Assembly: GCA_016709875.1 (NCBI GenBank)
Contig: JADJLZ010000002.1
Location: 744,001 to 808,000, forward strand
Length of the DNA: 64,000 nucleotides
Origin: Planctomycetota bacterium
GTDB lineage: Bacteria; Planctomycetota; UBA1135; GCA-002686595
Direction: 5' to 3'
Of this stretch, positions 23,794 through 32,653 are shown piece after piece. A program made the position numbers and the translations under genes. The stretch's first letter is position 1, and the number at the start of each line of letters is the position of its first letter. The notes under the pieces are model-generated. The model did not search any database and was not told where the DNA came from. It worked only from the letters and a program-made list of their open reading frames with translations.

Positions 23794-25079
23794 ACGCGCA
23801 GTCGGTGATCCGCACCAAGCGCGACGGCGGCGTGCTCGAGTCGGCGCAGATGCGCTGGTTCCTCGGCGAATACGTCGGCGGGCGCATCCCCGACTACCAG
23901 GCGGCCGCCCTCGTGACCGCGATCTTCCTGCGCGGGATGCAGGAGCAGGAGCTCGCGGACTGGACGCGCGCGATGCTCGAGACCGGCCGAACGTTGCGTT
24001 CCGAGGGCAGCGCGCGCACGCGCGTCGACAAGCACTCGACCGGCGGCATCGGCGACAAGGTTTCGATCCCGCTCGCGCCCGCGCTCGCGGCCTGCGGTCT
24101 CGCCGTGCCGATGATCTCGGGCCGCGGCCTGGGCCACACGGGCGGGACGCTCGACAAACTCGAGTCGATCCCGGGCTTCCGCACACGCCTTTCGGAAGCG
24201 GAGCTCGAGCGCGCACTCGAGCGCCATGGCGCCGTCTTTGGCGCGCAGACCGAGGAACTCGTGCCGGCCGACCGGCTGCTCTACCGTCTGCGCGACGCGA
24301 TCGGCATGGTCGAGTCGATCCCGCTCATCGCGAGTTCGATCCTCTCGAAGAAGCTCGCCGAGGGGCTCTCCGCGCTCGTGCTCGACGTCAAGTTCGGCAG
24401 CGGTGCCTTTCTGCCCGATCCCCAGCGCGGCGCCGAGCTCGCACGAGCGATGCAGGCGCTGGGCGCACGCTCGGGGCTGCGCACTTGCGTGTTTCAGACG
24501 GCGATGGATCGCCCTCTGGGTTCGAGTGCCGGGCACGCGCTCGAGATCGCCGAGTCGATCGAATGCCTGCACGGAGGCGGGCCGGCGGACCTGCGCGAAC
24601 TGGTCGTGCTCTTCGGCGGCGAGCTGCTCGCGCTCGCGGGCGTCGCGGAAGGCGCGCGGCGCATCGCATGCTCGCTCGAGGACGGCAGCGCACTCGCGGT
24701 CTTCGGCGCCATGGTCGAGGAGCAGGGCGGCGATCCGCGCGTACTCGAGCGGCCCGAACGGCTCCCGCAGGCTGGCGCGCGCGAGCGCTTCGCGGCTGAG
24801 CGCGAGGGCTGGCTCTCGTTTCGCGACTGCCGCAAGGTCGGGCTGGCGGTTGCGGTGCTCGGAGGCGGCCGCGAGCGCATCGAGGACGCGATCGATCCCG
24901 CCGTCGGGATCGTGTGGCGCCGCCGCGCCGGCGAGCGCGTCGCGCGCGGCGAGACGATCGCGGAGCTGTGCCACAACGGACGTGGTCTCGATTCCGCGCG
25001 CGCGCTGCTGGCGCAGGCGATCGAGATCGGCGAGCAGCGCGAGCTCGCACCGCTCGTGCTCGCGCGGCTTCCTGGCTGA
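23790..25079 (+). CDS. deoA: thymidine/pyrimidine-nucleoside phosphorylase
   Basis: This cytosolic enzyme cleaves thymidine, deoxyuridine or uridine with phosphate, giving the base and (deoxy)ribose 1-phosphate. The 429-residue protein carries the phosphate-binding DKHSTGGIGDKVSI (about 81-94) and the family signature ISGRGLGHTGGTLDKLESIP (about 109-128), then SKKLAEGLSALVLDVKFGSG. Length agrees with DeoA (440) and Pdp (433); the choice between the two substrate ranges cannot be made from sequence. The product is isomerised by DeoB, with which it is translationally coupled. Confidence 0.93.
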   Translation: MNAQSVIRTKRDGGVLESAQMRWFLGEYVGGRIPDYQAAALVTAIFLRGMQEQELADWTRAMLETGRTLRSEGSARTRVDKHSTGGIGDKVSIPLAPALAACGLAVPMISGRGLGHTGGTLDKLESIPGFRTRLSEAELERALERHGAVFGAQTEELVPADRLLYRLRDAIGMVESIPLIASSILSKKLAEGLSALVLDVKFGSGAFLPDPQRGAELARAMQALGARSGLRTCVFQTAMDRPLGSSAGHALEIAESIECLHGGGPADLRELVVLFGGELLALAGVAEGARRIACSLEDGSALAVFGAMVEEQGGDPRVLERPERLPQAGARERFAAEREGWLSFRDCRKVGLAVAVLGGGRERIEDAIDPAVGIVWRRRAGERVARGETIAELCHNGRGLDSARALLAQAIEIGEQRELAPLVLARLPG

Positions 25080-25088
25080 GAGACGGGC

Positions 25089-25109
25089 CGCTATCCTGCG
25101 CGTCCCCCG
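25089..25109 (+). promoter_or_regulatory. promoter-like motif shared with the amidohydrolase operon
   Basis: CGCTATCCTGCGCG followed by a C-rich run lies directly before the transporter start. The same 21-base block, with one change, occurs at 28612-28632 upstream of the amidohydrolase operon. TATCCT could serve as a -10 box with a GC-rich discriminator, giving an internal deo promoter with a very short leader. No convincing -35 box is seen. Confidence 0.3.
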
Positions 25110-26366
25110 ATGATTCTCCTGCGTGCGTTGCTCGGGATCGTGTTCTTGCTGGCCGTCGCCTGGGGACTCTCGTCGAATCGCAGACGCTTTCCCTGGCGCG
25201 TCGTGCTGGGCGGGATCCTGCTGCAGCTCGCGATCGCGGGCCTGCTGCTCGAGACCGGCGTCGGGCGCGGATTCTTCGAGGGCCTCGCGCGTTTCGTCAC
25301 GCACCTGGTGGGCCTCGCGGAGCCGGGCGCGAAGACCGTGTTCGGGCCGCTGGGGGATTCGAATTCGCCGATCGGCTTCGTGTTCGCGTTCGCGGGCACG
25401 GGGCTGGTGGTGATCATCTTCGTCTCGGCGTTGATGTCGGTGCTCTACCACCTCGGCGTGATGCAGGTGCTCGTTTGGCTGCTGGCCAAGGTGATGCGCG
25501 CCACGATGGGGCTTTCGGGCGCGGAGTCGATGGCCGCGGCCGCAAACATCTTCATGGGCATGACCGAAGCCCCGCTCGTCGTGCGGCCCTACGTGGCGAA
25601 GATGACGCTCTCGGAGCTCAACGCGCTCATGACCGGCGGATTCGCGACCATCGCGGGCTCGGTGATGGTGGTGTACATGGCGCGACTGGGGCCAGGCTAT
25701 GCGGAGCACCTGATCACGGCTTCCGTGATGTCCGCACCGGCAGCCTTCGTGATGGCCAAGATCATCCGGCCGGAGACCGACGAGGCACTGACCTCCGGCC
25801 GTGTCGAGCTGAAAGTCGAGCGCACGTCGACCAACCTGATCGAGGCCGCCGCGACGGGCACGACCGACGGATTGCGCCTGTGGCTGAACGTGATCGCGAT
25901 GCTGATCGCGTTCCTGGCGCTCGTGAACCTCGTCAACTGGCCGATCACGGCGCTGGGCGAGTACTGGCAAGTCGAGGGTGGTCTCTCGCTGCAGCGCATC
26001 CTCGGATTCGCGCTCTCGCCGGTCGCGTGGTTCATGGGCGCGGACGGCGCGCACGACTGCCGCATGCTCGGCGAACTGATGGGAACGCAAATCTCGGTCA
26101 ACGAATTCGTCGCGTTCCTGCGCCTGCGCGAACTCGAGCCTGGCCAGGCCGGCGACGTCTTCGAGAGCGCGCGCACGGCGCACATGGCGGTGTACGCGCT
26201 GTGCGGCTTCGCGAACTTCGGGTCGATCGGCATCCAGCTGGGCGGGATCAGCGCGCTCGCTCCCGAGCGCCGTGGCGACCTCGCGCGCCTTGCGCTCAAG
26301 GCCATGCTCGGTGGCGCGATGGCCTGCTGGATGACCGCCGTCGTCGCGAGTCTGTTCCTCTCCTGA
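25110..26366 (+). CDS. concentrative nucleoside transporter (CNT/NupC family)
   Basis: This 418-residue inner-membrane protein has about ten hydrophobic segments and the CNT family features GDSNSPIGFVFAFAG (a substrate and cation site region), SGAESMAAAANIFMGMTEAP and MTGGFATIAGSVMVVY, with the late FANFGSIGIQLGGISALAPE. CNT proteins import nucleosides by H+ or Na+ symport. Its place between pyrimidine and purine nucleoside phosphorylase genes indicates that it feeds these enzymes. It follows deoA after 30 bases. Nucleoside specificity cannot be decided from the sequence. Confidence 0.92.
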   Translation: MILLRALLGIVFLLAVAWGLSSNRRRFPWRVVLGGILLQLAIAGLLLETGVGRGFFEGLARFVTHLVGLAEPGAKTVFGPLGDSNSPIGFVFAFAGTGLVVIIFVSALMSVLYHLGVMQVLVWLLAKVMRATMGLSGAESMAAAANIFMGMTEAPLVVRPYVAKMTLSELNALMTGGFATIAGSVMVVYMARLGPGYAEHLITASVMSAPAAFVMAKIIRPETDEALTSGRVELKVERTSTNLIEAAATGTTDGLRLWLNVIAMLIAFLALVNLVNWPITALGEYWQVEGGLSLQRILGFALSPVAWFMGADGAHDCRMLGELMGTQISVNEFVAFLRLRELEPGQAGDVFESARTAHMAVYALCGFANFGSIGIQLGGISALAPERRGDLARLALKAMLGGAMACWMTAVVASLFLS

Positions 26367-26377
26367 GCACCCTGCGC

Positions 26378-27199
26378 ATGAGCACCCAACTCGATCCCGC
26401 CGCCAGGAAGCTCGCGCAATCGCTCGTCGCGCAGGGTCTCGAGGGCGCGCGCATCGCCTTCGTGCTCGGATCGGGTCTAGGGGCCTTTGCCGACCGGCTC
26501 GAACGCGCCCGTTCGGTACCCGCCGCCGATCTCGACGGCCTGCCCCAGAGCGGGGTGCCCGGCCACGCCGGCCGACTCGCCGTGGGCGAGATCGGCGGGG
26601 TGCGCGTGCTCGTGCAGCAGGGCCGCGTGCACCTGTACGAGGGCTGGAGCCCGGAGGAAGTGACCCGCGCAGTGCGCGCCTACGCGGCGATCGGCGTGCG
26701 CGCGCTGGTGCTGACCAACGCCGCCGGCGGGATCCGCGCGGGTTTCGTTCCGGGCACGCTGATGCGCATCACCGACCACCTCGACCTGCAGGCGAGCGCG
26801 CCGCTCGCGGGTGCGCCGCGCGGCTTCGGCACGCCCTGGGACGCGCAGCTCGGCGCCGCGCTCGAGCAGGCCGCGCGAGTCTGCGGCGTAGCGCTCGGCT
26901 CGGGCGTGTACGCGGGCCTGCTCGGGCCGGCTTACGAGACCCCGGCTGAAATCCGCTGGCTGCGCGAGGCCGGCGCGGACGCGGTCGGCATGAGCACGGT
27001 CGCCGAGGCGGCCGCGGGACGTGCGGCGGGCTTGCGGGTGTGCGGCGTGTCGTCGATCACGAACCTCGCCGCGGGCATCGGCCACGCGCCGCTCTCGCAT
27101 GCCGAGGTGGTCGAGGCCGGTGCCAAGGGCGCGCGCAGCTTCTGCGCCCTGCTCGAGCACGCCGTCGCGCCGATCGCGAGCGCGCTGCGCGGGCATTGA
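26378..27199 (+). CDS. punA: purine nucleoside phosphorylase (trimeric type)
   Basis: This 273-residue enzyme splits inosine, guanosine and their deoxy forms with phosphate. Family motifs are FVLGSGLGAFADRL (phosphate loop), GRVHLYEGWSPEEV, LVLTNAAGGI, LLGPAYETPAEI and DAVGMSTVAEAAAGR, ending with the base-site stretch VSSITNLAAGI. Length and motifs match the trimeric PNP/MTAP group rather than hexameric DeoD. It starts 11 bases after the transporter stop, and its sugar phosphate product can enter DeoB and DeoC from the same operon. Confidence 0.92.
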   Translation: MSTQLDPAARKLAQSLVAQGLEGARIAFVLGSGLGAFADRLERARSVPAADLDGLPQSGVPGHAGRLAVGEIGGVRVLVQQGRVHLYEGWSPEEVTRAVRAYAAIGVRALVLTNAAGGIRAGFVPGTLMRITDHLDLQASAPLAGAPRGFGTPWDAQLGAALEQAARVCGVALGSGVYAGLLGPAYETPAEIRWLREAGADAVGMSTVAEAAAGRAAGLRVCGVSSITNLAAGIGHAPLSHAEVVEAGAKGARSFCALLEHAVAPIASALRGH

Positions 27200-27234
27200 C
27201 AGACGCGGACGGCGCGAACAGTCTGGCGCGGAGC

Positions 27235-27888
27235 ATGGACACCGCAATCGCGAGCCGCATCGACCACACGCTCCTGCGGCCCGATGCGACGGCCGCGGAG
27301 ATCGACAGACTGTGCGCCGAGGCGCTCGAGCACCGCTTCGCGACGGTGTGCGTCAACGGCTTCTGGGTGAAGCGCTGCGCCAACCGGCTCGCCGGCTCGC
27401 CGGTAGCTGTTTGCACCGTGGTCGGCTTCCCGCTCGGCGCTGCGACGACGGCCTCCAAGCTGTTCGAGACGCGCGGCGCGCTCGCGGACGGCGCGCGCGA
27501 AATCGACATGGTGATCAACCTCGGGGCGCTGAAATCGGGCGAGCACGCGTGGGTCCAGGCCGAGATCGAAGAGCTCGCGCGCGTGTGCCACGCCGGGCAC
27601 GCAATCCTCAAGGTGATCCTCGAGACGGCGCTCCTCGACGACGGCGAGAAGGAGCTCGCGGCGCGCCTCGCACGCTCGGCCGGCGCCGACTTCGTGAAGA
27701 CCTCGACCGGCTTCGCCAAGGGCGGCGCAACGGTCCACGATGTCGAGCTCCTGCGGCGCGTCGTCGGCCCACAGATGGGGGTCAAGGCCTCGGGCGGGGT
27801 GCGCGACACACACAGCGCGCGCGCATTGCTCGAGGCGGGGGCGACGCGCATCGGCGCGTCGGCGTCCGTGGCGATCGTGTCCGGCTAG
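27235..27888 (+). CDS. deoC: deoxyribose-phosphate aldolase DeoC
   Basis: DeoC splits deoxyribose 5-phosphate into glyceraldehyde 3-phosphate and acetaldehyde, the last step of the salvage route encoded here. The 217-residue TIM barrel has IDHTLLRPDATAAEI at the start, TVVGFPLGAATTASK, EIDMVINLGALKSG, the Schiff-base lysine in GADFVKTSTGF, and VKASGGVRD. Length is normal. ATG 27235 is chosen over upstream in-frame sequence that overlaps punA. The stop overlaps the stop of the convergent gene at 27885. Confidence 0.95.
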   Translation: MDTAIASRIDHTLLRPDATAAEIDRLCAEALEHRFATVCVNGFWVKRCANRLAGSPVAVCTVVGFPLGAATTASKLFETRGALADGAREIDMVINLGALKSGEHAWVQAEIEELARVCHAGHAILKVILETALLDDGEKELAARLARSAGADFVKTSTGFAKGGATVHDVELLRRVVGPQMGVKASGGVRDTHSARALLEAGATRIGASASVAIVSG

Positions 27889-28421
27889 CTCTGGAGGCCG
27901 AGCGTCTCGTCGTCCGCAGTCGCGCGGCCGGCCGCGAAATCGATCTCCTCGGCGAGCAACTGGGACGCGATCAGGAACTCGTCAGGGATGTCCTCCCCGA
28001 AGACCAGGCGCACGTCGCGGGTCGAGCGACCTTCCTGGGCCGCTGCGATCTGGCACACGCGCAGCACGTCCATCACCCGATCCTCGAGTCGGCGGCCAGC
28101 GGGCTCCTGGAAGACGAACTCGGTGGTGCCGTCGGTCAGCGCCTCGCGGTCGAGCTCGGGCGAGTCGCAGGGGCCGATCAAACGGACCATGACCTCTTGA
28201 TGGGCGATGGGAAGCCGCGACTGGGCTCGCAAACCGTACAGGCGGATGCCGTCGTGCGTCCGGAGCCGGAATTCGTCGACCTCGACGCTCTGGGTGGAGA
28301 GCTCAGGGCGCGGAATCAGGAGCACAGACGCCTGCGCCAAGTTCAGCTGCTCCAGCCGTTTACGCCAGTATTTTCGCTCGAGGAGCAGCGGGTGGAGCGA
28401 GCGCCTGGGCAGACTGGGCAT
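27885..28421 (-). CDS. hypothetical protein
   Basis: This protein is 178 residues from ATG 28421, or 197 from an ATG at 28478. It begins with a basic stretch (PLLLERKYWRKRLEQLNLAQ) and continues with mixed alpha/beta sequence such as EVDEFRLRTHDGIRLYGL and RLEDRVMDVLRVCQIAAAQE, with an acidic C-terminal helix. There is no signal peptide and no recognised motif. It converges on deoC with overlapping stop codons and is divergent from the amidohydrolase operon. No function is proposed. Confidence 0.6.
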   Translation of the reverse strand: MPSLPRRSLHPLLLERKYWRKRLEQLNLAQASVLLIPRPELSTQSVEVDEFRLRTHDGIRLYGLRAQSRLPIAHQEVMVRLIGPCDSPELDREALTDGTTEFVFQEPAGRRLEDRVMDVLRVCQIAAAQEGRSTRDVRLVFGEDIPDEFLIASQLLAEEIDFAAGRATADDETLGLQS

Positions 28422-28611
28422 GAACCGGGCAAGCCGGGAATCGGGGCTCAGCGAACCTCCAAAGCGCTGGAACCGCACCTTCCGACCTAGGCTGCTTCCC
28501 GTTCTTGGATGCGCAGGCGAGCACCCCGGGGCTTGCGCAGGTAAACCGACCGTAAGCGGTTTCAGTCAACGATTTAGGGCTGCCCGGGTCTGGCGGGTTC
28601 CGGACGGTCTC

Positions 28612-28632
28612 CGCTATCCTGCGCGGCCCCCG
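28612..28632 (+). promoter_or_regulatory. promoter-like motif before the amidohydrolase operon
   Basis: CGCTATCCTGCGCG plus a C-rich run repeats, with one substitution, the block found before the nucleoside transporter. With TATCCT (28615-28620) as -10 box, transcription would begin near 28627 and give a leader of about 109 bases; no clear -35 box is seen. The leader contains a short palindrome GCCTCGAGGC (28691-28700), and AGGAGA (28721) is the ribosome binding site for ATG 28736. Confidence 0.35.
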
Positions 28633-28735
28633 CCCGGCGACAGCAGCCCCCCTCACCCCGCCCCCGGGCAACCGCCAGGATCCAGGTCTCGCCTCGAGGC
28701 CCTCGGAGCCCCTGCCGGCAAGGAGACAAGCGTCG

Positions 28736-30241
28736 ATGTGGATCCACTCGGGTTTTCTAGCCCTCCTCCTCTCCTCAACTCTGGTCGGGAATCAAGACGC
28801 GCCGCAGAAGCCGCCGGAGCCGGACAAGCATGAAGCTCCCGCGAAGCAGGAGAGCGCGGCGCCCCAGAAGCCCGAGGCCGAGAAGAACAGCGGTCCCTCG
28901 ATCCTGATCCGGGCCAAGCGCGTGTTCGTGCGGCCCGGGGAGGTCCTCGAGCAGGCTTCGGTCCTCGTCCGCGACGGCAAGATCATCGCCGTCGGCAAGG
29001 ACCTTGCCGCGCCCAAGGGCGCGCAGGTGCTCGAAGCCGAGGTGGTGTGTGCGGGCTTCCTCGACCCCTGGTCGGCGCTGTGCATCGACAGCGGTTCCTG
29101 GAGTGAACCGGGCGCGACCGCCGCGACGCGCGCCGTCGACGCCTTCGACCCCTGGACTCCCGAGAGCCTGCGCAAGGACACGCTGCGCGCCGGGGTGACC
29201 AGCGTGCGCATCCAGGCCGGCAGCTATTCGCGCACGAGCGGCGTGGGAAGCGTCGTGCGGGTGGCACCGCAGCTCGACTTGGAGCACGCGGTCGTCAACG
29301 CCGCGTCCTGCGTCTCGATGAACATCGGCCTGACCTCCAACGCGGGCGGCGGGCAGTCGGTCGAGTTCGTCGACGGCCAGCCGACACTCGTCGACACGCG
29401 TGGTCGACCGATGGATACCTTCGACCGCCTTTCCGACCTCGACCGCGTGCTCTCCGCGCTGGAGAGCGGCCGCACCTACCTCTACTCGCTCGTCGACCAC
29501 AAGCACGAGCTCGAGGACTGGCAGAAGAAGATCGTCGAGAAGGAGACCGAGCTCGAGAAGGACGCCAAGAAGGCCAAGAAGGATCGCGAGAAGGCCCAGA
29601 AGGAAGCGGAAGAGAAGGCCAAGACCTTCGAAGACAAGCGCTACCGCGAGGACAAGCGGCCGCAGCCTCCGCGCTACGACGAAGACGCCGAGGTGATGTC
29701 GCGCGTTGCCGACGGCGTCCTGCCCTTCTTCGTGCAGGCGCATCGCGTCGCCGAACTGCGCGGTCTGGTCGAAGGAACGCAGGATTTCGACCGGCTGCGA
29801 CTGGTGGTCGTCGGCGCGAGCCAGGCGCGGACCTGCGCGCACCAGCTCGCCGAGCGCGGGATCCCCGTGCTGCTCTGGCCCGCGCTGCGCGGCAAAGGCG
29901 CGCCCGAGGAGTACACCGGAGGGGACCCGAGCCTCGCGGGCGACCTCGCCCGCTCAGGTGTGTCCGTGCTGCTCGGTTCGGGCGGCGTGGATCCCGCGAG
30001 CACGCGCGATCTGCCGCTGCTCGCGCAACTCGCGATCGGCCACGGGCTCGACCGCGTCAAGGCCTTCGAGGCACTGACGATCGGCGCGGCGCGCGCGCTG
30101 GACGTCTCCGACAGGCTCGGAAGCGTGGAGCGCGGCAAGGATGCCGACCTGCTGCTCCTGGACGGCGATCCGCTGGACGCGGGGACCCGCGTCCAGCGCG
30201 TCATCTCGGCCGGACGCCTCGTCCTGAACCCGGAGGATTGA
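28736..30241 (+). CDS. secreted amidohydrolase-like protein 1 (metal site lost)
   Basis: This is the first gene of a nine-gene run. The 501-residue product has a signal peptide (GFLALLLSSTLVG), a Pro/Lys/Glu-rich linker, then the amidohydrolase composite fold: an opening strand pair ILIRAKRVFVRPGEVLEQ, the family's closing module DRLGSVERGKDADLLLLDGD near 465-484. At the place of the usual H-x-H ligands it reads CAGFLDPWSALC, so the binuclear metal site is absent. A Lys/Glu-rich helix of about 55 residues (around 260-315) is inserted in the barrel. Probably a non-catalytic or regulatory subunit; substrate unknown. Confidence 0.8.
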   Translation: MWIHSGFLALLLSSTLVGNQDAPQKPPEPDKHEAPAKQESAAPQKPEAEKNSGPSILIRAKRVFVRPGEVLEQASVLVRDGKIIAVGKDLAAPKGAQVLEAEVVCAGFLDPWSALCIDSGSWSEPGATAATRAVDAFDPWTPESLRKDTLRAGVTSVRIQAGSYSRTSGVGSVVRVAPQLDLEHAVVNAASCVSMNIGLTSNAGGGQSVEFVDGQPTLVDTRGRPMDTFDRLSDLDRVLSALESGRTYLYSLVDHKHELEDWQKKIVEKETELEKDAKKAKKDREKAQKEAEEKAKTFEDKRYREDKRPQPPRYDEDAEVMSRVADGVLPFFVQAHRVAELRGLVEGTQDFDRLRLVVVGASQARTCAHQLAERGIPVLLWPALRGKGAPEEYTGGDPSLAGDLARSGVSVLLGSGGVDPASTRDLPLLAQLAIGHGLDRVKAFEALTIGAARALDVSDRLGSVERGKDADLLLLDGDPLDAGTRVQRVISAGRLVLNPED

Positions 30242-30243
30242 TC

Positions 30244-31350
30244 ATGCTGCTCGAACTGCTCTGCACCTGCGCAATCCTCGCCGCGCCCGCGGCTCCGGCG
30301 AACAGCGTGCGCCAGGACGCCGCGCTCGTGTTGCGCGCCGACAAGCTTCTGCTCGGCGACGGGACGACGCTCGAGGGAGGCGCGATCCTGATCGAAGGCG
30401 GCCGCATCCGCGCCTTCGGCAAGGACGTCGATGTGCCCGCGGGCGCCGGCACGATCACGCACAACGGCTGGGTCAGCGCGGGCCTCGTCGCACTGCACTC
30501 CTACGCCGGGGCACCCGACGAGATGAGCGACGGCACGCGACCCGTGCTCGAGGGCAAGGTCGCCTGGGCCTTCGACCCGGCCCACTCCGATTTCGCGAAA
30601 GCTCTCGCCGCCGGCGTCACCACGATCGTGCTGGCGCCGCAGCCTGATGCGCTCTGCGGCGGTGCGAGCGCGGTGGTCAAGACCGCCGGCCGCAACGTGC
30701 TCGCGGACGAAGCGCAACTCGCGCTCTCCTTCTCCGCCGCGGCGCTGTCGCCCAACCGCTTCCCGACCAGCTACGCCTCGGCCGTGGCCGAACTCGACAC
30801 GCGCTTCGACAAGCCCGAGGGCCTCTTCGCGCGCGCGAAGTCGGGCGAACTGCCGGTGCTCTTCGACGCGGACACGCGCGAGGATGTGCTGCGCGTGCTC
30901 GGCTTCGCCAAGCGCCATTCCCTGCGCGGCGCGATCTACGGCGCCGACTGGATCGGCGAGCTCGCCCCGCAGGTCAAGGCGTCCCAGCTCGCCGCGATCA
31001 TCAGCCCGCTCGACGCGGGAGAGGACCGGCGCACGCTGAAGTCCGTGGTCGCGCTCGCGAAGGCCGACGTGCCCTTCGGCTTCGGCCTGGACTCGCCCTT
31101 CAAGGACCCCCAGACGCTGCGCCTCTCGGCCGCGCTGTGCCTGCGCGAAGGCCTCGACCGCGCCCGGGCCTGGCGCGCGCTCTCCTCGCAGGCGGCGCAG
31201 ATCGCCGGTGTCGGCGACCGCGTCGGCCGCATCGAAAAGGGTCTCGACGCCGACCTCGTCCTGTGGAGCGGGGATCCGCTCGACCTCAAGAGCCGTGTCG
31301 ACGCGGTCCTCGTCGACGGACAGCGCGTGTACGAAGCGAAGCAGCCATGA
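30244..31350 (+). CDS. secreted amidohydrolase-like protein 2
   Basis: This 368-residue protein has a signal peptide (MLLELLCTCAILAAPAAPA), the opening module LVLRADKLLLGDGTTLEGG and the closing module DRVGRIEKGLDADLVLWSGD. In the position of the H-x-H motif it has SAGLVALHSYAG, with one histidine only, and no clear later His/His/Asp set, so hydrolase activity is doubtful. It is shorter than typical family members (about 420-480). ATG 30244 follows the previous stop by 2 bases, and its own stop overlaps the next start (ATGA). Confidence 0.8.
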   Translation: MLLELLCTCAILAAPAAPANSVRQDAALVLRADKLLLGDGTTLEGGAILIEGGRIRAFGKDVDVPAGAGTITHNGWVSAGLVALHSYAGAPDEMSDGTRPVLEGKVAWAFDPAHSDFAKALAAGVTTIVLAPQPDALCGGASAVVKTAGRNVLADEAQLALSFSAAALSPNRFPTSYASAVAELDTRFDKPEGLFARAKSGELPVLFDADTREDVLRVLGFAKRHSLRGAIYGADWIGELAPQVKASQLAAIISPLDAGEDRRTLKSVVALAKADVPFGFGLDSPFKDPQTLRLSAALCLREGLDRARAWRALSSQAAQIAGVGDRVGRIEKGLDADLVLWSGDPLDLKSRVDAVLVDGQRVYEAKQP

Positions 31351-32588
31351 ACCTCTCCCTCCTCGCATTCCTCGTCTGCGTCCCGCAGTCCGCGCCGCAG
31401 GTGCAGACGCAGGGCGACGCTCCGCGCAAGAACTGGATCGTCAGCGCCGAACGCGTGTACACAGGCGCCGGACGCTCGATCGAACATGGCACGGTGGGCG
31501 TTCAAGGCGCGAAGATCGGCCTGGTGAGCAACGGCAGCGAGGACTCGGGCGCGGACGTGCTCGCGTGCTACGCGGTGACCGCGGGCATGATCGACGCGAG
31601 CGTGCGCATCGACGCGGGCTTGTCGTCGGTCGAGCAGTCGCGCGAGGAAACGCCCGAGCTGCGTGTGACCGACACGCTCAGCCCCTTCGCCGACGCCTGG
31701 GACGGTCAGGCCGCCAGCGGCGTCACCTGCGTGCTCGCGAACCCGCCCGACGAGAACGTGATCGGCGGGCTCGGCGCCGTGCTCAAGACGGCCGGGCCGC
31801 TCTCGATCGCCGAACGCACGGTCAAGGCCGACGCCGTCCTGCGCGGCGCGATCGGTTCGCAGCCTTCGCGGCGCAACCACCCGGCCTCCGGCCGCCCGAC
31901 GGACTTCTTCTCGCGCCGTCCGACGACGCGCATGGGCGTCGAATGGGAGTGGCGCCGCAGCTTCTACGAGGCCGCCGCGAGCCGCAAGGACGCGTCGCGC
32001 GCCTACATCGGCAGCACGCAGGTGCTCGCGGCCCTCGACGGCAAGCTGACGCTCAACATCCAGGCCTGGACGACGCAGGACATTCGCACCGCCGTGTTCC
32101 TCAAGGAGGAGCTCGAAGGCGAGCCGCAGCTCGGAGGCAAGCCGCGCCTCGTGATCGATGCAGCGGCCGAGGCCTGGAAGGAGCCGCAGCTGCTCGTGCG
32201 TTCGAAGAGCGACGTCGTGCTGCCGCCCTTCCCCGCGGACGGGCGCACGGACGATGGAGCTTTCATGGCCTGGAACACCGCCGCGCTGCTCGTCTCGAGC
32301 GGCGTGCGCATCGCGCTCTCCGCGCACGGTGACAGCAGCCCGGCCGGAAGCCTCGGAATGCAGGCAGGCTACGCCATGCAGGGCGGGCTCGACTTCGAAC
32401 AGGCGCTCGCCGCCGTGACCACGAATCCCGCGCGCATGCTCGGCGTCGAGGATCGCGTGGGCAGCATCGAAGTCGGCAAGGATGCTGACCTCGTGCTGTG
32501 GAACGGCGAGCCCTTCCAGGCCACCTCGCGCGTCATCGGCGTCATCGTCGACGGTGCGCTCGTGCTCGATCCGCGCGCCAAGGAATGA
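31347..32588 (+). CDS. secreted amidohydrolase-like protein 3 (metal site lost)
   Basis: This 413-residue protein begins MNLSLLAFLVCVPQSAP (signal peptide), then the opening module WIVSAERVYTGAGRSIEHGT and the closing module DRVGSIEVGKDADLVLWNGE. The ligand segment reads TAGMIDASVRIDAG and lacks both histidines. A middle segment with ADAVLRGAIGSQPSRRNHPA and EWEWRRSFYEAAASRKDASR resembles other family members in this run. Both ends overlap neighbours as ATGA, so translation is coupled. A catalytic role seems unlikely; a structural partner of the intact members is an inference. Confidence 0.8.
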   Translation: MNLSLLAFLVCVPQSAPQVQTQGDAPRKNWIVSAERVYTGAGRSIEHGTVGVQGAKIGLVSNGSEDSGADVLACYAVTAGMIDASVRIDAGLSSVEQSREETPELRVTDTLSPFADAWDGQAASGVTCVLANPPDENVIGGLGAVLKTAGPLSIAERTVKADAVLRGAIGSQPSRRNHPASGRPTDFFSRRPTTRMGVEWEWRRSFYEAAASRKDASRAYIGSTQVLAALDGKLTLNIQAWTTQDIRTAVFLKEELEGEPQLGGKPRLVIDAAAEAWKEPQLLVRSKSDVVLPPFPADGRTDDGAFMAWNTAALLVSSGVRIALSAHGDSSPAGSLGMQAGYAMQGGLDFEQALAAVTTNPARMLGVEDRVGSIEVGKDADLVLWNGEPFQATSRVIGVIVDGALVLDPRAKE

Positions 32589-32653
32589 GCGCGACCCCCT
32601 CCGAGAACCAAGAACACACACCCACTCGCCGCCCAAGCAGCGGAGCCTTCGCG

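Noticed and set aside
23532..26183. 883-codon minus-strand frame across the deo operon
   Set aside because: Crosses several real genes antisense, with His/Arg/Glu-biased composition and no domain.
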